Shown here one piece after another: positions 29,668-40,556 of a stretch of DNA of 64,000 nt. Position numbers and translations under genes: made by a program. Positions within the stretch are counted from its first letter, which is position 1. Each line of letters opens with the position of its first letter. The notes under the pieces are model-generated. The model was not told the origin of the DNA and searched no databases. It saw nothing but the letters and a program-made list of their open reading frames with translations. The DNA is from an uncultured Pseudomonadales bacterium (GTDB lineage Bacteria > Pseudomonadota > Gammaproteobacteria > Pseudomonadales > CANNCY01): the NCBI GenBank assembly GCA_947503335.1, contig CANNCY010000001.1, positions 124,001-188,000 of the forward strand, in the 5' to 3' direction.

Positions 29668-31476
29668 TTAAAGCCCGTCTACTTCACAATCAAAGCAGCG
29701 CACGTAAGCGTGATTGGGGTCGTCTAGCTCAGTAAGCGGCTTGGCCTGAGCTTCAAATCTAGTTACCCACTTACTTAGGGTTGACTGGTTTGGATTGAAA
29801 CCTAGAGACACCGACATGTTGCGTAGTTCTTTGATGAACTGTTCTTCAGGTGTTAATTCTTTTTCGATTAGCTTCACCTGATAATCGCTTAGACCTGCTA
29901 GTTTCGCGGCGTCTTCTATGGCGTCATGAATGTCGCCGTGAGCGTCAACAAGGCCAATATCTATGGCGCGTTTGCCGGTCCAAACCTTGCCCTGTGCAAT
30001 GGCGTGAACTTCTTCTTTGGTCATGTTGCGACCTTTGGCCACCAGCCCTAAGAATTGGTCATAGATCGTGTCGATCGAACCCTGAATGTAGTCTTTTACA
30101 TCATTTGATAGTGGTCGGTCAGTGCGCATCGCGCCCGCAAGTTGGGTTGTGCCAACGCCGTCGGTGGTTAAGCCGACCTTGGCAAAGGTATCTTCGAAGG
30201 TAGGAATCACACCAAAGACACCGATTGAGCCGGTAATGGTTTCGGGTTGCGCCCAGATTTTGTCGGCAGTAGCCGAAATCCAGTAGCCGCCCGAGGCTGC
30301 CACACTACCCATGCTAACAACAACGGGCTTCGAGGCTTCTTGTGCTAGCTCCAATTCGCGACGAATGCGTTCAGAAGCAAAGGCTGAACCGCCTGGCGAT
30401 TCTACTTGTAGCACAATCGCTTTAACGTTTTCGTCTTCGCGTGCCTGTCTGATCAACTTAGATAGGCTTAGGCCACCAATGGTGCCTGCGTTTTGATTGC
30501 CGCCCATGATCGCGCCGCTAGCAACAATGTGTGCAATTTGATTGTTGCTTGGTAGGCTAACAGGGCCTTCAACGCTTAGGTAGTTGTGAACGCCAATTGA
30601 CGAGTAGCTACCGTCTTCGTCTTCGCCGACTAGTTCGATCAGCTTCATGCGTAACTGATCGCGATAGCTAAGGTGGTCGACAAGACCTAAATCTACGCCA
30701 AGTTTGGCGACGTCACCCTCAACCGCCTGCAAATTGGTGCCAATGTTGGCGATCATGTCATTGATCATACCCGGTGCTAATTCGCGTCGCTCTTCAACAC
30801 TGGCTGTATAGCTACCCCAAAGGTCGCCCATATACTCGGTCGCATTGGCGCGAGCGTCGTCAGACATGCCAGTCAAGAAGAAGGGCTCAACCGCAGACTT
30901 ATACCGGCCAACCTTAAACACGTGCACGTTCACACCTAGCTTGTCCATCAGGCCGGCAAAATAGTTGTTGTAGCTGCCAAAACCAGTTAACAGGGTGCTA
31001 CCCATGGGTGGTTGGTGTACTTCGGTGGCGCTCGCTGCTAAAAAATAAGCGCTTTGTGAGTAGCTGTCGGCAAAGGCGTAGATAGGCTTGCCTGACGCTT
31101 TAAAGGTTTCTAACGCTACGGCAACTCGGTGTAGGTTGGCTAAGCTGCCACCGGCGAAGTTGTTAAGGTATAGCTGAATACCCTTGATGCGGTCATCGCT
31201 TGTCGCAGCATTGATGGCGTTCTCTAAATCTGAAACTAGGGTTTCAGAGGGGGCTTCATTACCCATTAGCTCTGCGAAGGGGTCGGTGTATGTTTCTTGG
31301 TTAACCAAGCGACCAGCAGGGGCTACAGTGAGAACCGCTGATTCGGGCACTGAAATGCTGTCATCTTGCGTAAAGGCCCCAATGATGCCGATAAGAATAA
31401 AGAAGAAAATGATGTTTACAAACGACTGGCGCAAAAATATAAATAGGCGCCAGGGTAGCATCAGTAGTTTTTTCAT
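29668..31476 (-). CDS. sppA: Signal peptide peptidase SppA, long (67K) form
   Basis: Inner-membrane serine protease that degrades cleaved signal peptides. The 602 residues start with a basic, hydrophobic anchor (RLFIFLRQSFVNIIFFFILIGIIGAF). Two S49 domains follow; the N-terminal one holds the Lys base (FKVGRYKSAVEPF) and the C-terminal one the Ser nucleophile (SMGSVAASGGYWIS), the E. coli SppA arrangement. The upstream neighbour on the same strand is a DUF2069 gene 32 nt away. Confidence 0.95.
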   Translation of the reverse strand: MKKLLMLPWRLFIFLRQSFVNIIFFFILIGIIGAFTQDDSISVPESAVLTVAPAGRLVNQETYTDPFAELMGNEAPSETLVSDLENAINAATSDDRIKGIQLYLNNFAGGSLANLHRVAVALETFKASGKPIYAFADSYSQSAYFLAASATEVHQPPMGSTLLTGFGSYNNYFAGLMDKLGVNVHVFKVGRYKSAVEPFFLTGMSDDARANATEYMGDLWGSYTASVEERRELAPGMINDMIANIGTNLQAVEGDVAKLGVDLGLVDHLSYRDQLRMKLIELVGEDEDGSYSSIGVHNYLSVEGPVSLPSNNQIAHIVASGAIMGGNQNAGTIGGLSLSKLIRQAREDENVKAIVLQVESPGGSAFASERIRRELELAQEASKPVVVSMGSVAASGGYWISATADKIWAQPETITGSIGVFGVIPTFEDTFAKVGLTTDGVGTTQLAGAMRTDRPLSNDVKDYIQGSIDTIYDQFLGLVAKGRNMTKEEVHAIAQGKVWTGKRAIDIGLVDAHGDIHDAIEDAAKLAGLSDYQVKLIEKELTPEEQFIKELRNMSVSLGFNPNQSTLSKWVTRFEAQAKPLTELDDPNHAYVRCFDCEVDGL

Positions 31477-31508
31477 GACCTCGTTCCTTGTGGCCGTTTA
31501 ATACGGCT

Positions 31509-31883
31509 TTATTTAGAGTTGTTTAGCTGTAGCTGCCAACGTGCAAACATCATGGCTGCACAAAATAGCAAAGTGACAACTAGCACTTCGATTAGAGCGA
31601 TCCAGCGGGTCTGATCAGCGAAGCAATCAACCACTGCATTCATAAAATATACAAGCAGAATAAAGCAAAGCCAAATGGCGCTGCGAGCATTGCGTTTGAT
31701 TATCGCCGGAACGAACAGCACAATAGGTAGGCAGTTTAGTGTCCAACGCAACCAGGCAAAGTGTTCAAGCAGCCCTGACCACTGAAGGTTGAAGATATAG
31801 ATAGTTAGCACAACCAGGTAGACTGCCATCAGTGAAAGAGTTGCTTTTTGTGCTAAGTTAGCCAAGCTAGATGTAGATTGCAT
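31509..31883 (-). CDS. DUF2069 membrane protein
   Basis: A 124-residue protein with about four hydrophobic segments, rich in Trp and Leu in the loops (FAWLRWTLNCLPI). The pattern matches DUF2069, a family of unknown function found in gammaproteobacteria. It lies upstream of sppA on the same strand and may share its transcript. The start context is ordinary. Confidence 0.72.
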   Translation of the reverse strand: MQSTSSLANLAQKATLSLMAVYLVVLTIYIFNLQWSGLLEHFAWLRWTLNCLPIVLFVPAIIKRNARSAIWLCFILLVYFMNAVVDCFADQTRWIALIEVLVVTLLFCAAMMFARWQLQLNNSK

Positions 31884-31954
31884 AGTGGGCTCAAATACAA
31901 GAATTAAGTAATGGTACAGCCTAGAGCAGGCACAATAAAGGTGGAACGGTCATT

Positions 31955-33199
31955 TTGAAGGCACAGCTAAAGCATGCAGGTTACCAAACTCGTAATTTTG
32001 GCGAGTTTTTAATTGACCAGCTTAGAGTGAATGAGTGTGGTAAAACGGCAGGTAGCTTAACGTATACAAGCCTATTTGCTGTAGTGCCGTTGCTGACCGT
32101 CGTCTTTTCAGTGCTATCTATCATGCCGTCTTTTGAAGATGCCAGTAGTCAGGTAATTGAGCTTATTTTCTCAAATTTGATTCCTGTGGGTGACGAAACC
32201 CTTAGAACCTATATTTTACAATTCGCCAAGCAGGCTAGATCGTTGACCTGGGTTGGTATGGTGATTCTTGTTATCACTGCCTATTTAATGCTGAACAATA
32301 TAGAGAAAGCATTTAATCGTATATGGCGCATTCGTCAGGGCAGAACTAGGTTGTCTGCATTTTTGTTGTATTGGGCGATGATGAGTGCTGGGCCGCTGTT
32401 GTTAGGTGTTGGTTTAGCTGTGACGACCTATATCAAGTCAGCGACTGCCTTTATTGATGGGTTTGACGCCAGCCCGCTTTGGGGGCTGTTCCCGTTCTTC
32501 TTAAATACTCTGCTGTTGTTGATGCTCTATGTTGCGGTACCTAACTGCAAGGTGAATGTGCGTCGGGCACTGGTAGGCGCTGTAGTGACCGCTGCGCTTT
32601 TCGAACTCGCCAAGCATGGTTTTGCCCTAGTCATGAGCTATACCAATTACGAGTTAATTTACGGCACCTTTGCGGTAGTGCCTCTATTCTTGATTTGGCT
32701 TTGGTTGACTTGGTTGTTGATTTTGGCCGGGGCGGTGGCCATTAGGGCTATGTCTACCTATCGCATTACTGAGAGCAGCGATCAGCCTCGTTTTGTTGTG
32801 GCCCTTAAAATTTTGTTTCCTATATGGCAGCGTCATCAGCAGGGTAAAACCACACAGTGGGATCGATTTATCGATGGCAGTTACGCTGGGGCAGCGAAAT
32901 CGCTAGAACAGTGGGAAGAAGTACGCGAACAGTTAATCGAATTAGAGATATTGACACCAACCCCATCGGGTTCGCTTACACTGCGGCGCAGTTTGTCTAA
33001 TTGGCCTTTGTGGTCGTTATACGAAGTGATGTTAGGGGCCGATTACTTGCCTTATACATCCACTGACAATACCGGCTGGGAGTCTGAGCTAAGTGATCGA
33101 TTAGATCTATTAACAGAAAGCCGTCATAACAAGTTAGGTTTAACCGTAGAGCAGTTGTTTCAATCGAAGGGGCGAGAAGAGTTAGATGTTAATGAATAA
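31955..33199 (+). CDS. YihY/BrkB-family inner-membrane protein
   Basis: A 414-residue protein of the YihY (BrkB) family, once misnamed RNase BN. About six membrane segments occupy residues 40-270, with the motifs AGSLTYTSLFAVVPLL, then FNRIWRIR and LWLTWLLILAGA typical of the family. A soluble C-terminal region follows. The function is not established (transport has been suggested). Its end overlaps the next gene by up to 14 nt. Confidence 0.85.
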   Translation: MKAQLKHAGYQTRNFGEFLIDQLRVNECGKTAGSLTYTSLFAVVPLLTVVFSVLSIMPSFEDASSQVIELIFSNLIPVGDETLRTYILQFAKQARSLTWVGMVILVITAYLMLNNIEKAFNRIWRIRQGRTRLSAFLLYWAMMSAGPLLLGVGLAVTTYIKSATAFIDGFDASPLWGLFPFFLNTLLLLMLYVAVPNCKVNVRRALVGAVVTAALFELAKHGFALVMSYTNYELIYGTFAVVPLFLIWLWLTWLLILAGAVAIRAMSTYRITESSDQPRFVVALKILFPIWQRHQQGKTTQWDRFIDGSYAGAAKSLEQWEEVREQLIELEILTPTPSGSLTLRRSLSNWPLWSLYEVMLGADYLPYTSTDNTGWESELSDRLDLLTESRHNKLGLTVEQLFQSKGREELDVNE

Positions 33200-33629
33200 G
33201 CTTTTAAAAGCTGTCGTAGTAATGATCTCGATAGCGGCACTGTCGGGATGCTTTAAAAGTAAATTACCTGAGGGTTATCAAGCCTATGAGGGTAAGTGGA
33301 TAGTGGTCAATTATTGGGCAGAATGGTGTAAGCCCTGTATTCGAGAGATACCGGAGCTTAATAAACTCGCCAAAGAGCATGCTGATCAAGTGGTTGTATT
33401 GGCACTTAACTTTGATGAAATTACTGGAGCCGATCTAGACGAGCTGCATCAGCAGATGGGTATCGAATACCCCAAGGCGCCGGTCGATCCTAAACATCAT
33501 TATGGGTTTGCTACGCCAAAAGCTTTGCCAACAACCATTATTATTAAGCCGTCAGGCGAATTGCACAGTATTCAATTGGGTGAACAGACCGATAAAAAAT
33601 TGCTAGGCCTAATGGGCCTCGGTCACTAA
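33186..33629 (+). CDS. Thioredoxin-fold (TlpA-like) lipoprotein
   Basis: A 147-residue predicted lipoprotein: signal peptide with lipobox LSGC, then a thioredoxin domain with the redox site WCKPC and the cis-Pro region ALPTTIII. Likely a thiol-disulfide oxidoreductase of the cell envelope. The first ATG (33186) has AGAAGAG upstream; the second (33192) overlaps the stop of the BrkB-family gene by 8 nt (ATGAATAA). Its 3' end overlaps the convergent transglycosylase gene by 21 nt. Partner proteins are unknown. Confidence 0.85.
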   Translation: MLMNKLLKAVVVMISIAALSGCFKSKLPEGYQAYEGKWIVVNYWAEWCKPCIREIPELNKLAKEHADQVVVLALNFDEITGADLDELHQQMGIEYPKAPVDPKHHYGFATPKALPTTIIIKPSGELHSIQLGEQTDKKLLGLMGLGH

Positions 33630-34253
33630 AGGTTGCTCCCAGGGCATAGCTTCGCCCGTATACCAATAGTCTTGCCAGCGAGACATCACTTTAGACGCAT
33701 AGCGGTAATCACGATGATTGCCGTTATAGCGTTGTAATGCGTGCATGATATTGCCGTTTTCACGTTCAATATAGTAAGCCAAGATGGCGCAGCCCCAGCG
33801 AATGTTGGTGTCGATATCATTAAGGTTGGCGTCTTCTCGTTGCATGGCCTTTAGCCAAAAGGGCATGATTTGCATCAGGCCATTTGCACCTGCCACTGAT
33901 AACGCAAAGCGGTCGAAGCTGCTTTCTATCTCGATCACAGACATGACCAGGTCAGGTCGTAATTCTAAAGCCATTGCATAGCGGTGTACTGCCAGCGTAA
34001 TCGCTTCTTTCTCGTGCTGTGGAATGTTTTTAAAGGGGGCGAGATTGGCCGCAGCATGCTGAAACCAAACATCGCGACTGTACTCGTCAGTAAAGCTAGA
34101 GGCCTTAGAGAGATTTTGGGCAATGGTATCGGTTAGGTGTTTGTCGATGATGGCTTGTTCTGACGCAGAGCCAGCTGTGGTGGCGCTAAAAAGAGCTAAG
34201 CCTGCACCTAGGGTGCAGGCGGTGAATGCAGTGGCTAGCCGCCCTTTAGGCAT
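33609..34253 (-). CDS. Lytic transglycosylase (SLT domain)
   Basis: Peptidoglycan-cleaving enzyme of the envelope. The 214 residues have a signal peptide (AFTACTLGAGLALFSATTAGSA), then an SLT/goose-lysozyme-like domain with candidate catalytic Glu110 in SVIEIESSFDRFA, GLMQIMPFW at 125-133, and YNGNHRDYRYASKVM near the end. It starts within the proS stop (TAATG), so it is probably co-transcribed with proS. Confidence 0.9.
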   Translation of the reverse strand: MPKGRLATAFTACTLGAGLALFSATTAGSASEQAIIDKHLTDTIAQNLSKASSFTDEYSRDVWFQHAAANLAPFKNIPQHEKEAITLAVHRYAMALELRPDLVMSVIEIESSFDRFALSVAGANGLMQIMPFWLKAMQREDANLNDIDTNIRWGCAILAYYIERENGNIMHALQRYNGNHRDYRYASKVMSRWQDYWYTGEAMPWEQPLVTEAH

Positions 34254-35983
34254 TAGCCCTGAACTCGCTCAAGCAGCGTGTTGATAACTGTGTCAGCATT
34301 GATCGCTTCGTTCTCTGAAGCGCGACGATGACGGTATTCGATCTCGCCCTTGTCTAAGCCTCGGTCACCCACAACGATGCGGTGCGGGATACCAATCAGT
34401 TCAACGTCGGCCAAAATGCCACCTAGGCGTGCTTTGGGTTCATCAAATAGCAGTACATCAATACCCTTAGCACGCAATGCATCGTAGATAGCATCGCAGC
34501 GCTCGCGTACCTGTTCAGATTTGCCGTAGTTGATCGGAACGATGGCTACCTGAATCGGTGCGATAGCTTCAGGCCAGATAATGCCGTTGTCATCATGATT
34601 TTGCTCGATGGCAGCGGCTACAACACGAGATACCCCAATGCCATAGCAGCCCATGGTGACTACCTGTTCTTTGCCGTTTTCGTTAAGCACTTTTGCGCCT
34701 AGGGCTTCTGAGTATTTAGTACCTAGCTGAAAAATATGACCCACTTCGATACCACGCTTAATCGCGATAGTGCCGTTACCGCACGGGCTAGGGTCGCCAG
34801 CGACTACGTTGCGAATGTCGGCAGCTTCAGCCTCGGGCAGGTCGCGAACCCAGTTAACACCGGTTAGGTGATAGCCATCTTCGTTGGCGCCACAGGCAAA
34901 GTTAGCGGCATTTAGGGCGCTGTGGTCTGCGATGATACGCAGGTTTAGGCCAACAGGGCCGATGGAGCCAGGCTTACAGCCTGCAGCCGCAACAACCGCT
35001 TCTTCGCTTGCAAAGGATAGTGGCGACTTAACACCGGCGATTTTCTCGGCTTTGATTTCGTTCAGTTCGTGATCGCCTCGTACAACTAGAGCAATCACAG
35101 GTGCAGCCGAATCTTCATCTTCAGCCTCTCCTTCAACCAAGAGGGTTTTCAAAACTTGGCTTTCGTCAACACCAAGTAACTTGCTTACGTCAGCAATTGA
35201 GTGGGTGTCTGGTGTTTCAACCTTGCTCATCTCAGTCGATGCCACAGCGCGCTCTGCACTAGGTGCCACTGCCTCAGCCATTTCAACGTTAGCTGCAAAA
35301 TCAGAGCCGTCGCTAAATGCAATGTCATCTTCGCCAGACTGGGCAAGTACGTGAAACTCATGGCTAGCCGAGCCGCCGATCGAACCGGTGTCGGCTACTA
35401 CAGGGCGAAAGTCTAGGCCTAGGCGAGTAAAGATGCGCGAGTAGGCCTCATGCATGCGGTCATATGTTGCCTGTAGTGAGTCTTGATCGATGTGAAACGA
35501 GTAGGCGTCTTTCATTGTAAACTCGCGGCCGCGCATTAGGCCAAAGCGAGGGCGAATCTCGTCGCGAAACTTGGTTTGAATCTGGTACAGGTTAAGCGGT
35601 AGCTGCTTGTACGAATTGATTTCGTTGCGCACTAGGTCGGTGATTACCTCTTCGTGCGTCGGGCCTAGGCAAAAGTCGCGGTTGTGGCGATCTTGTAAGC
35701 GGCACAGCTCGGCGCCGTATTGTTCCCAGCGACCTGACTCTTCCCATAGTTCGGCGGGCTGAACCACTGGCATAAGTACTTCTTGTGACCCCGCAGCGTT
35801 CATCTCTTCGCGAACGATCTTCTCAACATTTCGCAATACTTTAAGGCCCATCGGCAGCCAGTTATATAGGCCGCTAGCTACCTTGCGGATCATGCCGGCA
35901 CGAAGTAATAACTGATGGCTGATAACCTCAGCGTCAGATGGTGTCTCTTTAAGAGTGCTAATTAAAGACTGTGTTGAGCGCAT
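34253..35983 (-). CDS. proS: Prolyl-tRNA synthetase
   Basis: Class II synthetase that charges tRNA-Pro. The ATG at 35983 gives 576 residues and the family start [21 protein letters not shown]; an ATG at 36022 would add 13 unsupported residues. It has the bacterial-type editing (INS) domain between motifs 2 and 3 (about 220-400), where the Cys-poor [14 protein letters not shown] region lies, and a C-terminal anticodon-binding domain. Motif 2 is [25 protein letters not shown]. Confidence 0.96.
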   Translation of the reverse strand: MRSTQSLISTLKETPSDAEVISHQLLLRAGMIRKVASGLYNWLPMGLKVLRNVEKIVREEMNAAGSQEVLMPVVQPAELWEESGRWEQYGAELCRLQDRHNRDFCLGPTHEEVITDLVRNEINSYKQLPLNLYQIQTKFRDEIRPRFGLMRGREFTMKDAYSFHIDQDSLQATYDRMHEAYSRIFTRLGLDFRPVVADTGSIGGSASHEFHVLAQSGEDDIAFSDGSDFAANVEMAEAVAPSAERAVASTEMSKVETPDTHSIADVSKLLGVDESQVLKTLLVEGEAEDEDSAAPVIALVVRGDHELNEIKAEKIAGVKSPLSFASEEAVVAAAGCKPGSIGPVGLNLRIIADHSALNAANFACGANEDGYHLTGVNWVRDLPEAEAADIRNVVAGDPSPCGNGTIAIKRGIEVGHIFQLGTKYSEALGAKVLNENGKEQVVTMGCYGIGVSRVVAAAIEQNHDDNGIIWPEAIAPIQVAIVPINYGKSEQVRERCDAIYDALRAKGIDVLLFDEPKARLGGILADVELIGIPHRIVVGDRGLDKGEIEYRHRRASENEAINADTVINTLLERVQG

Positions 35984-36035
35984 ACTTACTAAACTCGCAA
36001 ACAAATTAGATATAGATAACAAGCAAGTATGTCAT

Positions 36036-36073
36036 AAAAAAAGCCCCGCAACAGTAGCTGTGCGGGGCTTTAG
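36036..36073 (-). terminator. Intrinsic terminator after the HU-family gene
   Basis: The 10-bp stem AAGCCCCGCA / TGCGGGGCTT (36041-36050 with 36061-36070) encloses a small CAG/CTG inner stem. On the minus strand it is followed by a T7 run, so it ends transcription of the HU-family gene before proS. Confidence 0.88.
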
Positions 36074-36101
36074 ATTAGTAATGCAAAGATTGCCAATTAA
36101 A

Positions 36102-36476
36102 TTAAAGGGTAAAGTCTTTCAGCTTCTTTAATGGGCGAATCTTAACAGCGGTACTCTTTGGCTTAGCTTTGAAGATAGTTTCTTCGCCAGTAAATGGGTT
36201 GATACCCTTGCGAGCCTTGGTTGCAGGCTTGGTTACTGTCGAGATCTTTAATAGACCGGGCAGTACAAACTCGCCACAAGAGCGCTTTTTAACGTGACGT
36301 TCAATCACGATTTCGAGCTCGTCAAATACTGAAGCTACCTGCTTTTTGGTTAGATCAGTCTTTTCGGCGATTTCGTTAAGAATTTGGGTTTTGGTAAAGC
36401 GATCGCGTACGGCGGGTGACTTGCGTACGGGTTCTGCCTTAGCAGCAGCTTTTTTAGCGGGTTTGCGAGCAGCCAT
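36102..36476 (-). CDS. HU/IHF-family DNA-binding protein with basic N-terminal extension
   Basis: A 124-residue histone-like protein. The first about 24 residues are Ala/Lys/Arg-rich (ARKPAKKAAAKAEPVRKS); then comes an HU-fold domain: FTKTQILNEIAEKTDLTKKQVASVFDEL, and the DNA-binding beta-arm region with RKGINPFTGEE. Normal HU is about 90 residues, so the extension is the difference. It stands alone with its own terminator. Extended HU-like proteins are known in several proteobacteria; the specific role is unknown. Confidence 0.88.
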   Translation of the reverse strand: MAARKPAKKAAAKAEPVRKSPAVRDRFTKTQILNEIAEKTDLTKKQVASVFDELEIVIERHVKKRSCGEFVLPGLLKISTVTKPATKARKGINPFTGEETIFKAKPKSTAVKIRPLKKLKDFTL

Positions 36477-36813
36477 GTAATGGTCCTTTTACGTAGCGGT
36501 CAGCTTAGTTGAATACCACTTTTAGACGTACTAAGAGACAGCATATTAATTTATAAGAGACTACTTATTAATTAAAGTTATCTTTTGTGTAGTTACTTCT
36601 AATGCTGATAGTTTGTGACATTCGCAACCAATAAGATTGCTTAGACAGGTTAATTTATAAAGCATTGTACTATTTACGGCAATAGGTACAGCGCGATTAA
36701 GCCCAAATTAAGTGCAAAGTCTTACGTTGATTGGGCCTAAACGATATACTGTGTGACCATTTGTAATCTGCGTCGCGCTTTTCGCGATCACCGATGTAAT
36801 TAGAGAGAGTTTT
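36477..36813. promoter_or_regulatory. AT-rich divergent intergenic region (HU-family gene / aspS)
   Basis: This 337-nt gap holds no coding frame I can support. It must carry the promoters of both divergent genes. For aspS, a TATACT hexamer at 36745-36750 with a poor -35 (TTACGT, 36722-36727, 17-nt spacing) is a weak candidate. Stretches of TTAATTTATAA suit the minus-strand promoter, but no single hexamer pair stands out. Confidence 0.4.
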
Positions 36814-38604
36814 ATGCGCACAAACTATTGTGGCGATCTTCGTGCCGATGCGATCGGCGAAGTAGTAACCCTAACGGGTTGGGTAGACCGTCGCCGTGAC
36901 CACGGTGGAGTAATCTTTGTTGACCTGCGTGACCGCGCGGGCATCGTGCAGGTAGTTTTTGATCCAGACGGTAATGAATACTTCGAGCTGGCCGACAGCA
37001 TTCGTTCAGAATACGTTCTAAAGGTTACCGGTAAAGTACGCGCACGTGACGACGCAGCAGTTAACCCGAATATGGTAACGGGCGAGGTCGAGGTATACGG
37101 CACCGAGCTAGAGATTCTGAACAAGTCAGAAACGCCGCCGTTTCAGCTAGATGAGTACACCAACGTAGGTGAAGATGTACGCCTTAAGTACCGCTACCTA
37201 GACCTTCGTCGCCCCGAGATCGCCGACAAGCTAGTGCTGCGTTCTAAGGTAACCTCGTTTATTCGTAATTACCTAGATACCCATGGTTTCATGGATATCG
37301 AAACCCCAATTCTTTGCCGTGCTACCCCAGAAGGTGCGCGTGATTACTTGGTGCCAAGCCGTACTCACGAAGGCAAGTTCTTTGCTCTGCCTCAATCGCC
37401 TCAGCTATTTAAGCAGCTATTGATGGTGTCGGGCTTTGATCGCTACTATCAGATCGCTAAGTGCTTCCGTGATGAAGACTTGCGTGCTGATCGTCAGCCT
37501 GAATTTACCCAGATCGATATCGAAACCTCGTTTATGGACGAAGAAGGCATCATGGGCATTACCGAAGGTATGATCCGCGACCTGTTCAGCGAGAAGATGG
37601 GCGTAGACCTGGGCGAGTTCCCACGTATGTCGTTCAAAGAAGCGGCCGACCGTTTTGGTTCTGATAAGCCAGATCTACGTATTCCACTAGAGATGGTAGA
37701 TGTTGCTGATCTAGTAGCCGACGTAGAGTTCAAAGTATTTGCAGGCCCAGCTAAAGATCCTAAGGGTCGTGTAGCCTGTTTGAAACTGCCTAACGGTGGC
37801 AACCTTCTAACCCGTAAGCAGATTGATGATTACGGTAAGTTCGTTGGTATCTACGGTGCTAAGGGCTTGGCTTGGATCAAGGTAAATGATCTAGAAGCTG
37901 GCGTTGAAGGCCTGCAGTCGCCAATTATCAAGTTCTTGGGTGCTGAGGTTGCTCAGGCGATCGTTGAGCGTTTAGAAGCGCAAAACGGCGATATCCTGTT
38001 CTTTGGCGCAGACAAAACTAAGATCGTAAACGAAGCCTTAGGCGCACTGCGTGTTAAGTTGGGCGAAGATCTAAACCTATACACCCACGAGTGGGCTCCA
38101 CTATGGGTTGTAGACTTCCCAATGTTTGAAGAAGTTGACGGTGGTTACACTAGCCTTCACCATCCATTCACAGCTCCTGTGTGCTCACCTGAAGAGCTAG
38201 CTAGCGACCCAGAAAATGCTCTATCTCGTGCATACGACATGGTACTAAACGGTGCTGAGATTGGTGGTGGTTCTATTCGTATCCATAACCCTGACATGCA
38301 GCGTGAAGTGTTCAAGGCACTAGGTATTAGCGATGAAGAAGCAAACGAAAAGTTTGGTTTCTTGCTAGATGCGCTTAAGTACGGTTGCCCACCACACGGT
38401 GGTTTGGCCTTTGGTCTTGATCGTATCGTGATGCTAATGACTGATGCTCAGTCTATTCGTGACGTGATTGCGTTCCCTAAAACCCAGACCGCTGCAGACG
38501 TAATGACTGACGCACCTGGGCGAGTAGACAGCGCGCAGCTAACCGAGCTAAACATTCGCTTAAAGTTGAAAGAAAAAGCGAAAAGCGAAGAGGGCGAGGG
38601 TTAA
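36814..38604 (+). CDS. aspS: Aspartyl-tRNA synthetase
   Basis: Class IIb synthetase, 596 residues, of the bacterial type. It has an N-terminal OB-fold ([24 protein letters not shown]), motif 2 ([18 protein letters not shown]), the bacterial GAD insertion (about 280-420) and motif 3 ([13 protein letters not shown]). Whether it also charges tRNA-Asn cannot be read here. AGAGAG upstream supports the ATG. It leads a run with yebC and ruvCAB. Confidence 0.97.
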   Translation: MRTNYCGDLRADAIGEVVTLTGWVDRRRDHGGVIFVDLRDRAGIVQVVFDPDGNEYFELADSIRSEYVLKVTGKVRARDDAAVNPNMVTGEVEVYGTELEILNKSETPPFQLDEYTNVGEDVRLKYRYLDLRRPEIADKLVLRSKVTSFIRNYLDTHGFMDIETPILCRATPEGARDYLVPSRTHEGKFFALPQSPQLFKQLLMVSGFDRYYQIAKCFRDEDLRADRQPEFTQIDIETSFMDEEGIMGITEGMIRDLFSEKMGVDLGEFPRMSFKEAADRFGSDKPDLRIPLEMVDVADLVADVEFKVFAGPAKDPKGRVACLKLPNGGNLLTRKQIDDYGKFVGIYGAKGLAWIKVNDLEAGVEGLQSPIIKFLGAEVAQAIVERLEAQNGDILFFGADKTKIVNEALGALRVKLGEDLNLYTHEWAPLWVVDFPMFEEVDGGYTSLHHPFTAPVCSPEELASDPENALSRAYDMVLNGAEIGGGSIRIHNPDMQREVFKALGISDEEANEKFGFLLDALKYGCPPHGGLAFGLDRIVMLMTDAQSIRDVIAFPKTQTAADVMTDAPGRVDSAQLTELNIRLKLKEKAKSEEGEG

Positions 38605-38610
38605 TACCCT

Positions 38611-39330
38611 ATGGCAGGCCACTCTAAATGGGCGAATATTCGCCATCGCAAAGCCGCGCAAGACGCTAAGCGCGGCAAGATCTTCACTAAGATTATTCGC
38701 GAAATAGTAGTGGCTGCCAAAGGTGGCCCCAATCCAGAAGATAACCCGGCCCTACGCCAGGTAATCGATAAGGCGTTGGGTGCCAATATGAAACGCGACA
38801 CCATCGATAAAGCCATTGCCCGCGGTGCAGGTACTGGCGATAGCGACGCGTTCGAGGCCTGTACATACGAAGGTTATGGCGTGGGTGGTGTTGCTGTTTT
38901 AGTTGAATGTCTTACCGATAACCGCAAGCGAACAGTTGCTGAAGTGCGTCATGCCTTTAGTAAGCGCGGCGGCAACCTAGGTACCGATGGCTCGGTGGCC
39001 TATCTTTTTACCCGTATCGGGCAAATTATTTTTAGTAGCGATGTCGACGAAGAGGCCCTCATGGATGCTGCCTTAGAAGCAGGAGCCGACGACGTGCTTG
39101 CCCATGAAGATTCGTTCGAAGTAGTCACTGCTTTCGAACAATACCTTTCTGTCAAAGAAGCGTTAACAGCTGCAGGCTTTGAGCCAGAGTTTGGCGAGCT
39201 AGCTATGAAAGCGTCGGTTGAGGTTGATCTAGATGAAGCTGGCGCTGAAAAGATTGAAGGGCTAATTGATATGCTTGAAGATCTTGATGACGTTCAGGCT
39301 GTTCACACCAACGCCAAGTTTCCCTCATAA
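38611..39330 (+). CDS. yebC: YebC/PmpR-family protein
   Basis: A 239-residue protein with the hallmark start [23 protein letters not shown] and the block GRGGNLG-like [15 protein letters not shown]. The family includes the transcription regulator PmpR of Pseudomonas; recent work links YebC2/YebC members to relief of ribosome stalling on proline stretches. It lies 6 nt after aspS and before ruvC, the conserved gammaproteobacterial order. Confidence 0.95.
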   Translation: MAGHSKWANIRHRKAAQDAKRGKIFTKIIREIVVAAKGGPNPEDNPALRQVIDKALGANMKRDTIDKAIARGAGTGDSDAFEACTYEGYGVGGVAVLVECLTDNRKRTVAEVRHAFSKRGGNLGTDGSVAYLFTRIGQIIFSSDVDEEALMDAALEAGADDVLAHEDSFEVVTAFEQYLSVKEALTAAGFEPEFGELAMKASVEVDLDEAGAEKIEGLIDMLEDLDDVQAVHTNAKFPS

Positions 39331-39397
39331 AATAACGGTTGATAAATACCCGCCAAATTGAAATACTACTGTATAAATATATAGTAATGGTGTTTGT

Positions 39398-39919
39398 GTG
39401 GCGCTCATCCTTGGGATTGACCCCGGTTCTCGAAAAACAGGCTTTGGCGTTATCAATGCTGTCGGTCAGCGTTATGAATACGTTGCCTCGGGCGTTATTC
39501 GTTTGCCCGTTGAAGAGTCGTTACCTGTTCGTTTGCAGGCCATTCACGAAGCCATTACACAGATTATTGAAAAGTATCAGCCCGAACAATTTGCTATCGA
39601 ACAGGTGTTCTTGGCAAAGAGCCCGCAGTCAGCGTTAAAACTGGGGCAGGCGCGAGGGGCAGCAATTGTGGCTGCTACCAACGCTGGCCTTGAAGTATTT
39701 GAATACGAAGCGAAAAAGATTAAGCAGTCGGTAGTAGGTACAGGTAACGCCGATAAAGATGCCATGCAGCATATGGTGCAGCGATTATTAAAGCTAAATG
39801 CGACGCCGCAAGAAGACGCAGCTGATGCGTTGGGCGTGGCACTGTGTCATGTAAATAGCTATTCAACAATGGTGCGTTTAAGTAGTGCAAAAACCTTTAG
39901 GCGTGGGCGAGTGGTATAA
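39398..39919 (+). CDS. ruvC: Holliday-junction endonuclease RuvC
   Basis: Resolves Holliday junctions in recombinational repair. The start is GTG at 39398 and the protein has 173 residues. Catalytic carboxylates are Asp8 ([10 protein letters not shown]), Glu68 (FAIEQVF) and the Asp/His pair in the C-terminal [12 protein letters not shown] block. It lies between yebC and ruvA. An ORF in another frame over the same bases is a shadow. Confidence 0.96.
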   Translation: MALILGIDPGSRKTGFGVINAVGQRYEYVASGVIRLPVEESLPVRLQAIHEAITQIIEKYQPEQFAIEQVFLAKSPQSALKLGQARGAAIVAATNAGLEVFEYEAKKIKQSVVGTGNADKDAMQHMVQRLLKLNATPQEDAADALGVALCHVNSYSTMVRLSSAKTFRRGRVV

Positions 39920-39950
39920 GCTCGCCAAAAATGATTATGGAGCAAAGTAA

Positions 39951-40556
39951 ATGATCTCGCGATTAAAAGGCGAATTAGTAGAACAGAATCCACCGTCGGT
40001 ATTGATCGATGTGAACGGTGTTGGCTACGAAGTACAGGTGCCAATGACAACCCTGTTCGAGTTACCCCAAGCGGGCCAACAGGTGGTTCTGCATACGCAC
40101 TTTGTAGTACGCGAAGATGCTCAGCAGCTTTATGGTTTTTCTACAAAGGCTGACCGCTCTCTGTTTCAAACATTGATTAAAGTGAATGGTGTTGGCCCTA
40201 AGATGGCGCTGGCGATTATGTCTACCATGAATGCTTCTCAGTTTGCTCTGGCCGTCGAAAATGACGAGGTTAAGCAGCTAACGTCGATTCCTGGCGTAGG
40301 TAAAAAAACAGCCGAACGTTTAATCGTAGAGATGCGCGGTAAGCTAGAGGTGTCTAGCACCGAAGGCGCATTAAGTGGGTTGGCGCAGTCGGCAACGACA
40401 CTGCTTAATCGCAACGCAGCAGCCGAAGCAGAAGAAGCATTGCTCGCGCTTGGCTATAAGCCTACAGATGCCACAAAGATGGTGGCAAGGGCGAGCGAGC
40501 AGGGCGATGCCCCTGTTGAAGTATTGATTAAGCGTGCATTGTCGGAGGCGGCATGA
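39951..40556 (+). CDS. ruvA: Holliday-junction branch-migration protein RuvA
   Basis: Tetrameric DNA-binding partner of RuvB. The 201 residues start [28 protein letters not shown] and contain two helix-hairpin-helix motifs ([13 protein letters not shown] and [15 protein letters not shown]) that hold the junction, then a C-terminal RuvB-binding domain ([15 protein letters not shown]). The stop overlaps the ruvB ATG by 4 nt (ATGA), implying translational coupling. Confidence 0.97.
   Translation: MISRLKGELVEQNPPSVLIDVNGVGYEVQVPMTTLFELPQAGQQVVLHTHFVVREDAQQLYGFSTKADRSLFQTLIKVNGVGPKMALAIMSTMNASQFALAVENDEVKQLTSIPGVGKKTAERLIVEMRGKLEVSSTEGALSGLAQSATTLLNRNAAAEAEEALLALGYKPTDATKMVARASEQGDAPVEVLIKRALSEAA

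Noticed and set aside
39339-39638. Frame over ruvC reading as a 99-residue protein
   Set aside because: It overlaps ruvC in another frame and has no recognisable features; ruvC is certain.
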